Assembly (NCBI RefSeq): GCF_002368415.1
Contig: NZ_AP018290.1
Coordinates: forward strand, 4,167,614-4,231,613
Length of the DNA stretch: 64,000 nucleotides
From: Calothrix sp. NIES-4105
Lineage (GTDB): Bacteria; Cyanobacteriota; Cyanobacteriia; Cyanobacteriales; Nostocaceae
Reading direction: 5' to 3'
The translations under genes and the position numbers were made by a program. Positions 35,061-47,747 of this stretch are shown here, piece after piece. Numbering within the stretch: the stretch's first letter is position 1; every line of letters begins with the position of its first letter. The notes beneath the pieces were generated by a model that saw only the letters and a list, made by a program, of their open reading frames with translations, was not told the DNA's origin and did not search any database.

Positions 35061-37019
35061 ATGGAAGATTATCACAACAGTAAAATTATCGGTTTTGACT
35101 TAGGACACGGGGAAACTGCACTCACCTGGGTAAGTGCAAATAACCAAGATACTCCCCAAAGTTTATTAATCAATAACCGCAAAAGTCAAATCACCGCTAT
35201 CGCTAATCACCCCACGCGCGGTACACTTATCGGCGATATGGCTTTTCAAATCTCCGATGCCAATACTTTTGATATCGCGTTCAAAAGTAGAAGGTTTGAG
35301 GATAAAGATTATCAAACAACGATTCAAGAATTCGTTAAAGCTATCTATGACCATTTAATTTCTACCACACAAATACAACCCTCAGACACAAATTACTTCT
35401 TTATTGGTTGTCCTTCGGGGTGGTGGCAAGAAGAAATTAATACCTATAAACAGTTATTAGCTGAGACTTTACCTAATTCTAACGTAGTCAAAGAATCACG
35501 CGCGGCTTTGATGCACGCGAAAGAAAGCGGTATTTTTACCATCCAAGAGCTACAAGAATCAGTATTGATTATCGATATTGGTTCTTCGACTACCGATTAT
35601 ACCCTAGTTAAGGGGATGGCAGATACTCCTATTGACTTTGGATATGACCTCGGCGCCTCGCTTATCGATAAAGAAATATTACAATTAACTCTAGAATTGC
35701 ACCGTCAATACCGTCAAGGGGATGAAAGTATCATTCATCTCGCTGACCATTTGAGTGAAAGTGAAATTTTGCAGTTAGAAGAAGTTGAACAGCTAGAAAA
35801 GGTATTTCAACAGCATCCTATATATAGAAACCGTTGCGAGTTACGTTGTCGTAAAGCTAAAGAAGAATATTTTAATTTTTATGAACTGCACGAAGATAGT
35901 TTAGTTAACGTCGGTAGCGAAGATATTCAGCGTAAGTACAGATTTACGCCCTTAGTTAATGGTAAAATAATGGATACAATTTTGAATAAGCCATTAGCTA
36001 AGTTAGATAATAATAGTTGGCGCCAAGCTTTTACTGACCAATTAAAAACAGTCCAGAAGAAATTATCAGAATTAGATTTTCAGAAGCCAAGTGCAATTTT
36101 ACTTACAGGTAGTGCATCTAAAATGTACTTTATTTTAGATACCTGTCAAGAAGCATTTCCGCAACTGTCTTGTAAACGCGACGGGGAACCCGAACTTAGC
36201 ATAGCAAGAGGACTCGCGCGTTGGGGAAGAGTGTATCTTCGCACATCTGGGTTTGTTGACGAAATAAGTAAATTCCTTGACAATGAACTTACAACTATTG
36301 TCGGTAATTACATACCAACATTTTTAGATAAACTTGCAGAAGAACTAGCTACTGGCTTAGTAAATGAAGTAATTACAACGAGTATCAAAGACTGGCGCCA
36401 GCGTAAGATTATTACATTAAAAGCGCTTGAAGCGGATATTGAACAAAAAGCCAAAACTTGGTTAGCAGGCAGTGAAGGAAATAAAAAAGTCACGAATTGC
36501 TTGTTAGACTGGTTATCAACAGTACAAACTGAAGTCCGTGAACAAACTGATTCAATTTCTCGTAAATATAGCTTGCCATTAGGTACATTAAGTGCTAGAG
36601 AAATAAACTTAAGTGACCAAACCGACAAAGTATCAACATCGATATCATTCGAGGACTTAACTGGACTTTCGGTATTTATGGGACATTTAGTTGCCTTAAT
36701 AGTGGGCGCCGTGTTAGGTGGATTATTCCATATATTACTATTTGCGGGAATATTGGCACCTATTTTGGGAGTAGTCGCATACTTTGCAGGAGAGTCTTTG
36801 GTTAAAGAAACTGACATTCCTGGTTGGATACGCAATTTCATCTCCGACACTCGCATTAATAACTTAGCAACAACAAAAAAACCAGAACTACAGCAAAAAA
36901 TTCATGAAACCTTGACAAAAGACCCAACTATTGCAATTAAACTAGCCAAAGCCATCAGCGAATGGTTAAAAGAAAGCGTTCAAGAACAAGCAGACAAAGC
37001 ACGCTTATTAATTGCTTAA
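35061..37019 (+). CDS. Hsp70/actin-fold ATPase with C-terminal membrane segments
   Basis: A protein of 652 aa. Residues 1-390 are an actin-fold ATPase: IIGFDLGHGETALTWV (phosphate 1), FFIGCPSGWWQ, ESVLIIDIGSSTTDYTLV (phosphate 2, about 180) and ILLTGSASKMYFILDTCQEA plus LSIARGLARWGRVYLR (adenosine loop). Instead of a DnaK substrate domain, it continues with a long helical part and two hydrophobic segments (about 535-575, FMGHLVALIVGAVLGGLFHI and FAGILAPILGVVAYFAG), then an amphipathic tail. A membrane-held Hsp70-like machine is the likely form. Target and function are unknown. Its upstream neighbour also has a membrane hairpin. Confidence 0.8.
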   Translation: MEDYHNSKIIGFDLGHGETALTWVSANNQDTPQSLLINNRKSQITAIANHPTRGTLIGDMAFQISDANTFDIAFKSRRFEDKDYQTTIQEFVKAIYDHLISTTQIQPSDTNYFFIGCPSGWWQEEINTYKQLLAETLPNSNVVKESRAALMHAKESGIFTIQELQESVLIIDIGSSTTDYTLVKGMADTPIDFGYDLGASLIDKEILQLTLELHRQYRQGDESIIHLADHLSESEILQLEEVEQLEKVFQQHPIYRNRCELRCRKAKEEYFNFYELHEDSLVNVGSEDIQRKYRFTPLVNGKIMDTILNKPLAKLDNNSWRQAFTDQLKTVQKKLSELDFQKPSAILLTGSASKMYFILDTCQEAFPQLSCKRDGEPELSIARGLARWGRVYLRTSGFVDEISKFLDNELTTIVGNYIPTFLDKLAEELATGLVNEVITTSIKDWRQRKIITLKALEADIEQKAKTWLAGSEGNKKVTNCLLDWLSTVQTEVREQTDSISRKYSLPLGTLSAREINLSDQTDKVSTSISFEDLTGLSVFMGHLVALIVGAVLGGLFHILLFAGILAPILGVVAYFAGESLVKETDIPGWIRNFISDTRINNLATTKKPELQQKIHETLTKDPTIAIKLAKAISEWLKESVQEQADKARLLIA

Positions 37020-37026
37020 AAAACAA

Positions 37027-37060
37027 GATTCCTGACAACGAAGATCGTGCGTCGGGAATC
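37027..37060 (+). terminator. Hairpin after the Hsp70-like gene
   Basis: GATTCCTGAC (37027-37036) and GTCGGGAATC (37051-37060) pair over 10 bp with one G-T pair. It lies 7 bp after the stop; no long T-run follows. Confidence 0.55.
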
Positions 37061-37150
37061 TGAGTCTATTAATTTGAGCGCTTGCGCGCATACAATTATA
37101 TTCACTCTGAGAAGTGATGATTTTTACAAATACTTTTGTTTTTCTTTTAA

Positions 37151-37696
37151 CTAAGCTTGTTCCCAAAGCTTGCGAACTTCGTCAGGCAGCCAGCCACCTA
37201 TTTCCTGAACTCGTTCAGAGGAAAGTTCGTCTTTGGTGGCAGCAAATACTGCTTTAACTGCCTGCTCTGGATCTATTGTTCCTGAGATTCCTCCTTCATT
37301 AGCAACTCGGGTCATAAATAAATTGGAATCAATGCCATAAGGTGCCGGGCCTCTTAAAGGTTTGCGTATTTTACTTAAAAATCCCACAATTGGATTTGTG
37401 TCTTTCCAAAGGTCAGCGACTTCCATTTGGAGTGACTTATCCTCTGTTTCCAAAGCTGGATTATGTAGTTCTGCCTCAACGCGCTCTTGTGCATCTGTTG
37501 TCATTAAGTCGCGCATAACGCGAAACACAACTTCGCTAAAGTCTCTAGCATCATACAAATCTCCGAATCCGCTTCCGACCATGACCTTTTCAAGGAACGA
37601 ACGGTGTTCGCTAGCGATTGCCGCTGCAGTCCGAGAATCTTCAATTTCCGTTGGGTCAACTTCTGGGATGTTTTGTCTAAATGCTTCGTCAGGCAT
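37151..37696 (-). CDS. DUF2267 protein
   Basis: A 181-residue protein. FLEKVMVGSGFGDLYDARDF, then SEVVFRVMRDLMTTDAQERV is the DUF2267 pattern. A second half (GGISGTIDPEQAVKAVFAAT, then LSSERVQEIGGWLPDEVRKL) repeats the fold. DUF2267 proteins are common in cyanobacteria; their biochemical role is not established. There is no signal peptide or membrane segment. It is a single gene, convergent with the Hsp70-like gene, and its start faces the rRNA operon promoter region. Confidence 0.85.
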   Translation of the reverse strand: MPDEAFRQNIPEVDPTEIEDSRTAAAIASEHRSFLEKVMVGSGFGDLYDARDFSEVVFRVMRDLMTTDAQERVEAELHNPALETEDKSLQMEVADLWKDTNPIVGFLSKIRKPLRGPAPYGIDSNLFMTRVANEGGISGTIDPEQAVKAVFAATKDELSSERVQEIGGWLPDEVRKLWEQA

Positions 37697-38101
37697 TGTT
37701 TTCTCTTGTGCCTCTTAATATTGAGTGTTTATGCTTATTTTTATAAGGTCACATAAATTAAAAACGCTTAGTATCATCCTGAAGTTGGAGATTTCCTCCA
37801 TCCAAAGGTTAGAAATTTCTGAAATTATGATGCAATGTGACTACTCGCACTCCAAATGCGCTTCTGTGAAAACAGGCACAACAGAATTACTGGCGCCTGC
37901 GATTATATATTGATAAAGTCGCTGCGTTGGTTGGGGGAGGCGCCGTTCATAGTCAGATTTGGAGTTGTGATTACAACAGTGGTGGTACAAGTCCTTCTTG
38001 ACTAAAAAATTGTTTAAAAGCTCATAACCCTTACAGAATAAGGATTTGTCCTAAATTTTCAGCTGACTTTTATAGCATTTCAATTTTTTTTCTAAAAACG
38101 C

Positions 38102-38130
38102 TTGACATTTTTTGGTAGACTCGTTATCTT
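38102..38130 (+). promoter_or_regulatory. rRNA operon promoter
   Basis: TTGACA (38102-38107), a 17-bp spacer and TATCTT (38125-38130) form a near-consensus sigma-70-type promoter about 220 bp before the 16S gene. Its position at the head of the operon makes it the likely main rRNA promoter. Confidence 0.75.
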
Positions 38131-38181
38131 AAATAAGTCGGCGAGAGAAAAGCAAACGCTGACAACCGAACCGAGAAAAAA

Positions 38182-38217
38182 TAATAGTTTGAAAGCCAAG
38201 CAACAAGTCAATCCTCG
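38182..38217 (+). other. 5' arm of the 16S rRNA processing stem
   Basis: TAATAGTTTGAAAGC (38182-38196) and TCAATCCTCG (38208-38217) are exact complements of GCTTTCAAACTATTA (39933-39947) and CGAGGATTGA (39918-39927) beyond the 16S gene. Together they enclose 16S in a long stem, the expected RNase III-type processing site. The second block can also pair locally with GATGAGGATT at 38256-38265. Confidence 0.8.
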
Positions 38218-38351
38218 TCAAAACAATGTAGATTAGTTTTGCTGCGGCAAAACGAGATGAGGATTCCAAAAATAGGAATTTTCACAAAAGAGCTAAACAA
38301 ACGAATGTGTCTTCATCACGGGATTTATCACGTGTTAAACACATTCACTCC

Positions 38352-39841
<1,490 letters not shown>

Positions 39842-40200
39842 TAGGGAGACCTACCCAACTTGTCAGACAGTACTTGTGTACGATAAATGTCACAAGATGG
39901 TCATCACCTAGGTCGAGCGAGGATTGATAAAAGCTTTCAAACTATTACTCGAATCGGATTAATTTTAGATTTAAAGAATTTGCTCGCGTTAAGAAATAGA
40001 TATAAGTTCAGCAACTAGGGTTAGTAATCTAACTTCGCCTGCTGGGTGTATATCCAGTTATTGAACCTTGAAAACTGCATAGTGACGCAAATTGTAGGCA
40101 GCAAGTGGAATCGTTACAATTACTTTAGTAATTACTTGAGTAATTGTTTGTAACGATTGGACTCGTTGACTTACAGATAATCCTTTGAATTGAATGATTT
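39842..40200 (+). other. 16S-23S internal spacer without tRNA genes
   Basis: The spacer is about 360 bp. It starts with the cyanobacterial D1-type helix (GACCTACCCAAC...) and contains the 16S stem arm (39918-39947), an antitermination-like stretch near 40010-40060 (AGCAACTAGGGTTAGTAATC) and a strong hairpin with arms at 40109-40124 and 40139-40158. No tRNA-Ile or tRNA-Ala is present, which is one of the known spacer types in Nostocales. Confidence 0.85.
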
Positions 40201-43025
<2,825 letters not shown>

Positions 43026-43076
43026 TTATCAATTCAAATGCGTCACTGTGCAGTCTTCAGGGTTTTAAAAAGTTTT

Positions 43077-43195
43077 TCCTGGTGCTAATTGCGCGGTGGA
43101 ACCACTCTGATACCATCCCGAACTCAGTTGTGAAACGCCGCAGCGGCTACGATAGTTGGAGAGTTGTCTCCTGCAACAATTGCTCAGTGCCAGGG
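43077..43195 (+). rRNA. 5S ribosomal RNA
   Basis: TCCTGGTGC at the start pairs with GTGCCAGGG at the end (helix I). The internal CCATCCCGAACTCAG and the loop with GAAACGCCGCAGCGGC are typical 5S. The length is about 119 nt. It lies about 50 bp after the 23S gene. Confidence 0.95.
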
Positions 43196-43210
43196 CAATA
43201 ATACAAAATA

Positions 43211-43247
43211 AAAGCCTGCTCTTGCATATAAGAGCAGGCTTTTGTTT
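43211..43247 (+). terminator. Rho-independent terminator of the rRNA operon
   Basis: AAAGCCTGCTCTT and its complement AAGAGCAGGCTTT enclose a short loop and run into TTTTGTTT, an A/T-flanked, GC-rich stem 16 bp after the 5S gene. Confidence 0.92.
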
Positions 43248-43392
43248 CGAGATTGCAAAATGTTTTAATGGTGCGTTGCTGTACACAAATCCGAAAATAC
43301 ACATTATCAATTACAAACATTAATAAATTCGCCATCCGGCGCCAGTTGTACGTGACAGCAAATTATTTATATTTCTGTTACAGTACAAAAAC

Positions 43393-43575
43393 CTATTCAT
43401 CTTCATGTCCAGGCGGTCGTTCGCTTTCACTTTGTTGAGCATTCCACCCCAAAACAATATGCTCTAGCATTTCAGCCTGCGTACAATTATTTACAGCAGC
43501 GTATTGCTTTATTAGCTCGCGTACTTTAGGACTAATGTCGCGTATATCAAGTAAGTTATTTCTTGCCGTTTCCAT
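43393..43575 (-). CDS. Small hypothetical protein, possible ribbon-helix-helix type
   Basis: A 60-residue protein: METARNNLLDIRDISPKVRE, then LIKQYAAVNNCTQAEMLEHI. A short strand followed by two helices with an N-terminal cap (NNCTQAEML) recalls CopG-like antitoxin folds, and a charged tail ends in PPGHEDE. No toxin gene is adjacent. The start ATG at 43575 has no strong SD. This may be a real small gene or a remnant of a toxin-antitoxin pair. Confidence 0.4.
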   Translation of the reverse strand: METARNNLLDIRDISPKVRELIKQYAAVNNCTQAEMLEHIVLGWNAQQSESERPPGHEDE

Positions 43576-44033
43576 TAGCTGTCAATCTATACTACATATG
43601 TTACATGAGTAATTATATCAGCTATCCTTAGAGGGCAAACGCATCTAAATTTACAAAAATTTCTATATGATCAATAAAAGATATTTTTATTAGAAAAAGT
43701 GCATTTTTTGGACTGTGGTAATTTTAAAAAATGTTTCAACCATCAATATTTAGTGTCGCCTCGAACGGTACTGTCCTCTGAACCCTTTATCTGTGCCTCC
43801 AGGTAATGCAAACACCCTACTGTTAGCTAATGCCCCGCCAAACTGAAAAAGCGTGGTTACGAAGATGCTAAACGCTGCTTAAATCCAATTATGGAGGTTT
43901 TTAAAACTGTGAATGACCAACGTAACTCTCATAATTTATTAGTTAATTCTACACAGCGTCTGCTCAACGACTCTCCCTTGTGAAAATACTTTATTGAAGT
44001 ATGCAATAAGTTAAGGGTATTGAATAATAAGCT
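43576..44033. other. Intergenic region with gene remnants
   Basis: About 460 bp. It holds the SMP-30 fragment at 43781-43846 and, on the plus strand at about 43850-43983, an open frame without start that reads KRGYEDAKRCLNPIMEVFKT, then VNDQRNSHNLLVNSTQRLLN and a stop. I do not recognise this second piece; it may be the C-terminus of a lost gene. No promoter or terminator is clear. Confidence 0.45.
43781..43846 (-). pseudogene. Duplicate fragment of the SMP-30 gene
   Basis: The segment around CCAGGTAATGCAAACACCCT and ACTGTTAGCTAATG closely matches the region at 45355-45420 in the lactonase gene (CCAGGTAATGCAAACACCTT, ACTGTTAACTAATG). On the minus strand it still reads NSRVFALPGGTDKG, against NSKVFALPGRTDKG in the gene. 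Nothing else of the gene is recognisable around it, so it is a relic of a partial duplication. Confidence 0.75.
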
Positions 44034-44705
44034 TTAAACAATTGTTTTGTGTTTTTTGGTTGTGAATTTTAAGGCGCCAACAGCAAACAATCCAAGAGCA
44101 GCGATTGTTGCAGGTTCAGGAACTGATTTAATCGGAGTTGGTACAGCATTAAAGTAGCTATCACTAGCACCTTGTGGAAGACTACCCACATGGATACCAA
44201 CCATTAATGTACGAGCGTTTAGGGCTGCAATAACATCGTTGAAGTTAGCATTGAACTTGATACCTAAAGACTCTGCACCTTGTACTGCATTGTCATTACC
44301 ACCTTTTGTATCTGCGCCAAAGGTTGTACCATCCCATCCAGAAATATTGTTACTTTGCGACAAGTTTTGATTTTTTATTTCAAAATCAACTGTACCTATA
44401 TTATTTACATTCAATGCCATGTTAGACAAAAGACCACTCTTAGTTGGGTCAACACTGAAAGCAACCTGTTTCAAAGATTGACCAACTTCGCTACCCGAAG
44501 CTTGGTTTGAAAATTTGAATAAAACTGTATTGCTTCCACCGTCAGTGACGTCAAGTAAGAAATTATTAGCAAAAGCATCGCCAACAGTATCCTCACCTGT
44601 GATGTTCTGGAAACTAAAACTAGCAGCAGATGCTGGCGCCGAAGTTGCAATAACGGTAGCTCCAATTCCAGTTACAATCAAAGAAGCAATTGCAGTAAGT
44701 TTCAT
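44034..44705 (-). CDS. PEP-CTERM exported protein
   Basis: A 223-residue protein from ATG at 44705. An in-frame TTG at 44711 has AAGGA 7 bp upstream and cannot be excluded as the start. A signal peptide (MKLTAIASLIVTGIGATVIA, ending SAPASA) leads a beta-rich body (SFSFQNITGEDTVGDAFANN, TVLFKFSNQASGSEVGQSL). The C-terminus is a PEP-CTERM signal: PEPATIAALGLFAVGALKFT followed by basic TKKHK. Such proteins are processed by an exosortase and go to the surface or matrix. No exosortase gene is nearby. It is a single gene with a long 5' region. Confidence 0.88.
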   Translation of the reverse strand: MKLTAIASLIVTGIGATVIATSAPASAASFSFQNITGEDTVGDAFANNFLLDVTDGGSNTVLFKFSNQASGSEVGQSLKQVAFSVDPTKSGLLSNMALNVNNIGTVDFEIKNQNLSQSNNISGWDGTTFGADTKGGNDNAVQGAESLGIKFNANFNDVIAALNARTLMVGIHVGSLPQGASDSYFNAVPTPIKSVPEPATIAALGLFAVGALKFTTKKHKTIV

Positions 44706-45136
44706 ATTCAAGATGTGTTCCTTATCAATGTTTTTGCGGTGAATCCAATCTAATCTCTTTTTTTTTAAGTGGGTATATATCCTGAACTAATTAATCAAAG
44801 CTTGATTTTTTATGCCTGTTATATAAAGTAGGAATAAGGGAAAGTACTCCTAAGCCTAAGTAACAGAATTTTCATGAAGAATTAAAAGATAACTTTATAA
44901 AGTTTTAAAAATAAGGATAGTGATTTGAGTAATGTTACGCTCATATTGGGAGCAAAAGTTTTAGTAGCACATGCAGCTTCTAAGGGGCGAAGCTTCGCGC
45001 TTTGCAGAACCTAATTATCGTCTTAGAATTTTCCTGGCTTCTTGTTCAGCATCCCCAGTTCTGCGGGAAATTAAAGTGTTACATCCATTTTTTCCCCGAC
45101 TCGCAGTGTTTGCGCGCGGACTAAGGAATTCAAGCT
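44706..45136. other. Intergenic region between PEP-CTERM and SMP-30 genes
   Basis: About 430 bp. A T-run (44757-44766) lies near the PEP-CTERM start, and the part from 44980 to 45120 is more GC-rich (GGGGCGAAGCTTCGCGCTTT, a small inverted motif). I see no gene. Confidence 0.4.
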
Positions 45137-46054
45137 CTATGTAAGCCCTGCAATATTCAAGCGAATGCGGTAAATACTGTTTCCTGCTGTAATATAAAGC
45201 GTTTTGTAGTCTTTATCGCCCCAAGCTAAATTTGTTACGGACTGAGGAACCGCAATTTTGCCCAAAAGTTGACCTGTTGGTGAAAAAATCCAGATTCCTC
45301 CTGAACCACTACAATATATATTGCCTTTGATATCCACCTTCATACCATCAGGTACACCTTTATCTGTTCGTCCAGGTAATGCAAACACCTTACTGTTAAC
45401 TAATGTCCCATCTGGTTGAACATCAAAAACGCGGATATGTAATTTTTCGGAATCACTAACGTATAATTTTGTCTCATCTGGCGAGAAAGCAATTCCATTA
45501 GGACGCACCATCTCTTTGTTCAACAAAGTTAGGGTTCCATCTGGTTTCCAGCGATAGATACCATAAAAGCCAAGTTCTTCTTGCTCTTTTTGAATACCAT
45601 AAGGGGGGTCAGTGAAATAAATGCTACCATCCGACTTAACTACAACATCGTTAGGACTATTAAGGCGTTTTCCTTGGTAGCGTTCAGCCAAGATTGTGAT
45701 TTTACCGTTTTTTTCTGTACGTGTCAGTTGGCGGTTATGTTGAGCTGTAATTAATCGTCCTTGTCTATCAAAAGTATTACCATTAGGATTTCCCGCAGGA
45801 CGACGAAATACAGATATACCATTAGGCGCCCATCTATAGATTGTATCGGCAGGGATATCACTAAATAGTAAAAAGCCGCTTGGATTCCAGACTGGCCCTT
45901 CTGTAAATTTGAAACCATCAGATAATTTTTCTAGCTTGGCGCCGTTATTTATAATAGCTGGGGTTTGAGCAGAAGTGTTTCCACTTTGCTGTACTATCAA
46001 CAAGCTGATTAATAAACTGCACACTCTTAGCTGTTGTAAAGCCATTTTTCTCAT
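45137..46054 (-). CDS. SMP-30/gluconolactonase family protein, exported
   Basis: A 305-residue protein from ATG at 46054; GTG at 46058-46060 and ATG at 46045 are alternatives. A signal peptide (LRVCSLLISLLIVQQSGNTS) precedes the six-bladed propeller: FTEGPVWNPSGFLLFSDIPA with the metal-binding Glu, QGKRLNSPNDVVVKSDGSIY with the conserved Asn/Asp, MVRPNGIAFSPDETKLYVSD and VPDGMKVDIKGNIYCSGSGG with the catalytic Asp. Enzymes of this family open sugar lactones with a bound metal. It lies near a broken PQQ-type sugar dehydrogenase gene, which would make such lactones; both would act in the periplasm. Confidence 0.9.
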   Translation of the reverse strand: MRKMALQQLRVCSLLISLLIVQQSGNTSAQTPAIINNGAKLEKLSDGFKFTEGPVWNPSGFLLFSDIPADTIYRWAPNGISVFRRPAGNPNGNTFDRQGRLITAQHNRQLTRTEKNGKITILAERYQGKRLNSPNDVVVKSDGSIYFTDPPYGIQKEQEELGFYGIYRWKPDGTLTLLNKEMVRPNGIAFSPDETKLYVSDSEKLHIRVFDVQPDGTLVNSKVFALPGRTDKGVPDGMKVDIKGNIYCSGSGGIWIFSPTGQLLGKIAVPQSVTNLAWGDKDYKTLYITAGNSIYRIRLNIAGLT

Positions 46055-46099
46055 ACACACTATATTTTTGGTGCAGGAACAACTTTTCTGCTCTCTGAA

Positions 46100-46256
46100 A
46101 CTTACTCATTCCTATCTACTTTCAATATTCGACAAGTTTGATGTTCAGTTTCTGCTTCAATGTAGGGAGTCGGCTCCTTCTACTCCACAGACGTTTTCCT
46201 TGCTATTCAAGGCTTCAACCGCAAGCCACGGTCACTACGATATCTAAAATATTTAT
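46100..46256 (-). ncRNA. Probable TnpB omega-RNA and IS605 right end
   Basis: Directly downstream of tnpB the minus strand reads GTGACCGTGGCTTGCGGTTG, then AGCCTTGAATAGCAAGG (a hairpin) and GGAGTAGAAGGAGCCGACTC followed by CCTACATTGAAGCAG. In IS200/IS605 elements the 3' end of tnpB and the right end encode the guide RNA scaffold, and the guide follows the right end. The GGAGT/ACTCC hairpin is a likely right-end stem. Exact boundaries are not determined. The RNA may start inside the tnpB coding region. Confidence 0.5.
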
Positions 46257-47475
46257 CTAAGCACTCTTTTTTCCAGACCGTTTAATGGTTTTCTTCTCTT
46301 TTAATTTGGCAAGATGATTATCAGCCGAAACCAAGTTAATTGCTGCATTCAAGTCTCGGTCAATAGAAAAATTACAGGTGCCACAGTTAAACACACGGTC
46401 AGATAATTTCATGTCTTGAACATGTCCACACACAGAACAAGTTTTAGAACTTGGATACCATCTATCGACAACCTCAAGCTTGGTACCGTAGTGTGATTGT
46501 TTATAATCAAGCATTCTCCGAAACTCATATAATCCTAGACTAGATATGGCTTCTGCGAGTTTGTGGTTAGCTACCATGCCTGAGACGTTTAAATCCTCAA
46601 CACGAATTTTGTAGTACCTCTTACTTATGGACGTTGTGGTTTTCTGTAAGAAATCCTTACGGATGTTCGCTACGGTGGCGTGTTTCCTTGCCACAGAGTT
46701 AAAAAACTTTTTAGCATTTTTAGATGCACGTACACCCTGTTTCCTATTACCAAACTGTTTATTCCGATTTCGCCACTGCTCCTTAGATAGCTTGGTTTTC
46801 GCCTTTTTCAATTCCGGTGGAGCAGTGATTGTAGAATTATCTGATAATGTTGCAAAGGTTTTCACGCCTAGGTCAATGCCTACTTTCTCAACTTTGTGTA
46901 TGATTGGTGGTACACGATCCGCATCAATATTTGAAGCAACAAACCATTTATCCGCAGTACGGGTAACAGTGAAGGTTTGGGAGGAGTAATAAAAGTCTAC
47001 TTTTTCAATTGACCTTACAATTCCTATTCCTGGTAAATTTATTTTCTTACCAGGTTCAACTACCATTCGGTTTGTAAATGGTAAAGCTGGTTCTCCTTTT
47101 TTGGGATAAACAGCAGATGCTTTATAAACGGTGAATTTATCACATGACTTCTTAGTTGCCAGTACAGGAAACTTAGCTAGACCTTGGCGCCACCTAGCAA
47201 CAGCCTCACTCAAATCCTGAAAAGCAGATTGGTAAATGGGGAAGCGAATAATTTCTAGTCCAAGCATATTCAGGTAAAGTCATGACATGATTCGTAAAAA
47301 CTTTTTTTATCTCATTCAAACGAACCGAGTCAGAAGCTTTTATCCCTTCAAAATCCCAAGATGCTTTTAACATCTCTAACCCAAAGTTGTAAACAAACCT
47401 TCTGAAACCTGCCATGCCACGCATTAAAGTTCTCTCTTTATTATTGAGCTTTAATTCCCTTTTTAGCGCGAACAT
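46257..47475 (-). pseudogene. tnpB: IS200/IS605-family TnpB with a +1 frameshift
   Basis: Two overlapping frames make one TnpB. The first (from ATG 47475, MFALKRELKLNNKERTLMRG) reads to TLPEYAWTRNYS; the second takes over near the CCCC run at 47238-47241 and continues FPIYQSAFQDLSEAVARWRQ. The RuvC residues are present: Asp in KVGIDLGVKTFATLS, Glu in RVEDLNVSGM, and Asp in SIDRDLNAAINL after the zinc finger CSVCGHVQDM and CGTC. The protein is the RNA-guided nuclease of IS605 elements. One extra base inactivates it unless ribosomes shift at CCC-C. No TnpA gene is present. Confidence 0.85.
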
Positions 47476-47546
47476 CTTGACTAACACCCTTATCTCCAGT
47501 ACTGTAGTTAGAATATCCTGATGTTCTAGTTAAGTCAATAGGGTAA

Positions 47547-47747
47547 ATGAAAAAAATAAAAAGAACAAGAAATATTCCCGTATTTTATTCAGAAGTCAAA
47601 AAAGGGCACGAAATAATGCTCACTGATGCTGCTTGGAATGATTTGAAGACTAGGGCTAGGGATAAAAAATTAAGCGTTAGTGAATATGTGGAAAGGTGGA
47701 TTAGGGAAAGTTGGAAATCAGAACCTACTCAAGATAAAGAGGTATAG
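47547..47747 (+). CDS. Small RHH-like protein divergent to tnpB
   Basis: A 66-residue protein: KKGHEIMLTDAAWNDLKTRA, then RDKKLSVSEYVERWIRESWK. The pattern strand, helix, turn, helix with SVSEYVERW recalls ribbon-helix-helix or CopG-like regulators. Similar small genes are often found in front of cyanobacterial tnpB genes, from memory. It lies 60-70 bp from tnpB on the opposite strand, so it may control or travel with the element. Its 3' end overlaps the end of the dehydrogenase pseudogene. Confidence 0.5.
   Translation: MKKIKRTRNIPVFYSEVKKGHEIMLTDAAWNDLKTRARDKKLSVSEYVERWIRESWKSEPTQDKEV

Larger units (their letters stand above)
37697..38351. other. Region upstream of the rRNA operon
   Basis: About 650 bp. 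From 38102 it holds the rRNA promoter and leader. Between 37740 and 38100 I see no gene; two GGCGCC sites and short hydrophobic frames occur but have no start or SD. The minus-strand DUF2267 promoter should lie near 37700-37760. Confidence 0.5.

Noticed and set aside
39842-40200. Possible tRNA genes in the rRNA spacer
   Set aside because: No tRNA-Ile or tRNA-Ala consensus and no cloverleaf with a T-loop GGTTCGAATCC-type sequence was found. The hairpin at 40109-40158 is a spacer helix.
46257-47475. TnpB as a Cas12 protein
   Set aside because: The size is about 400 aa, and no CRISPR array or adaptation gene is near; the arrangement fits IS605.
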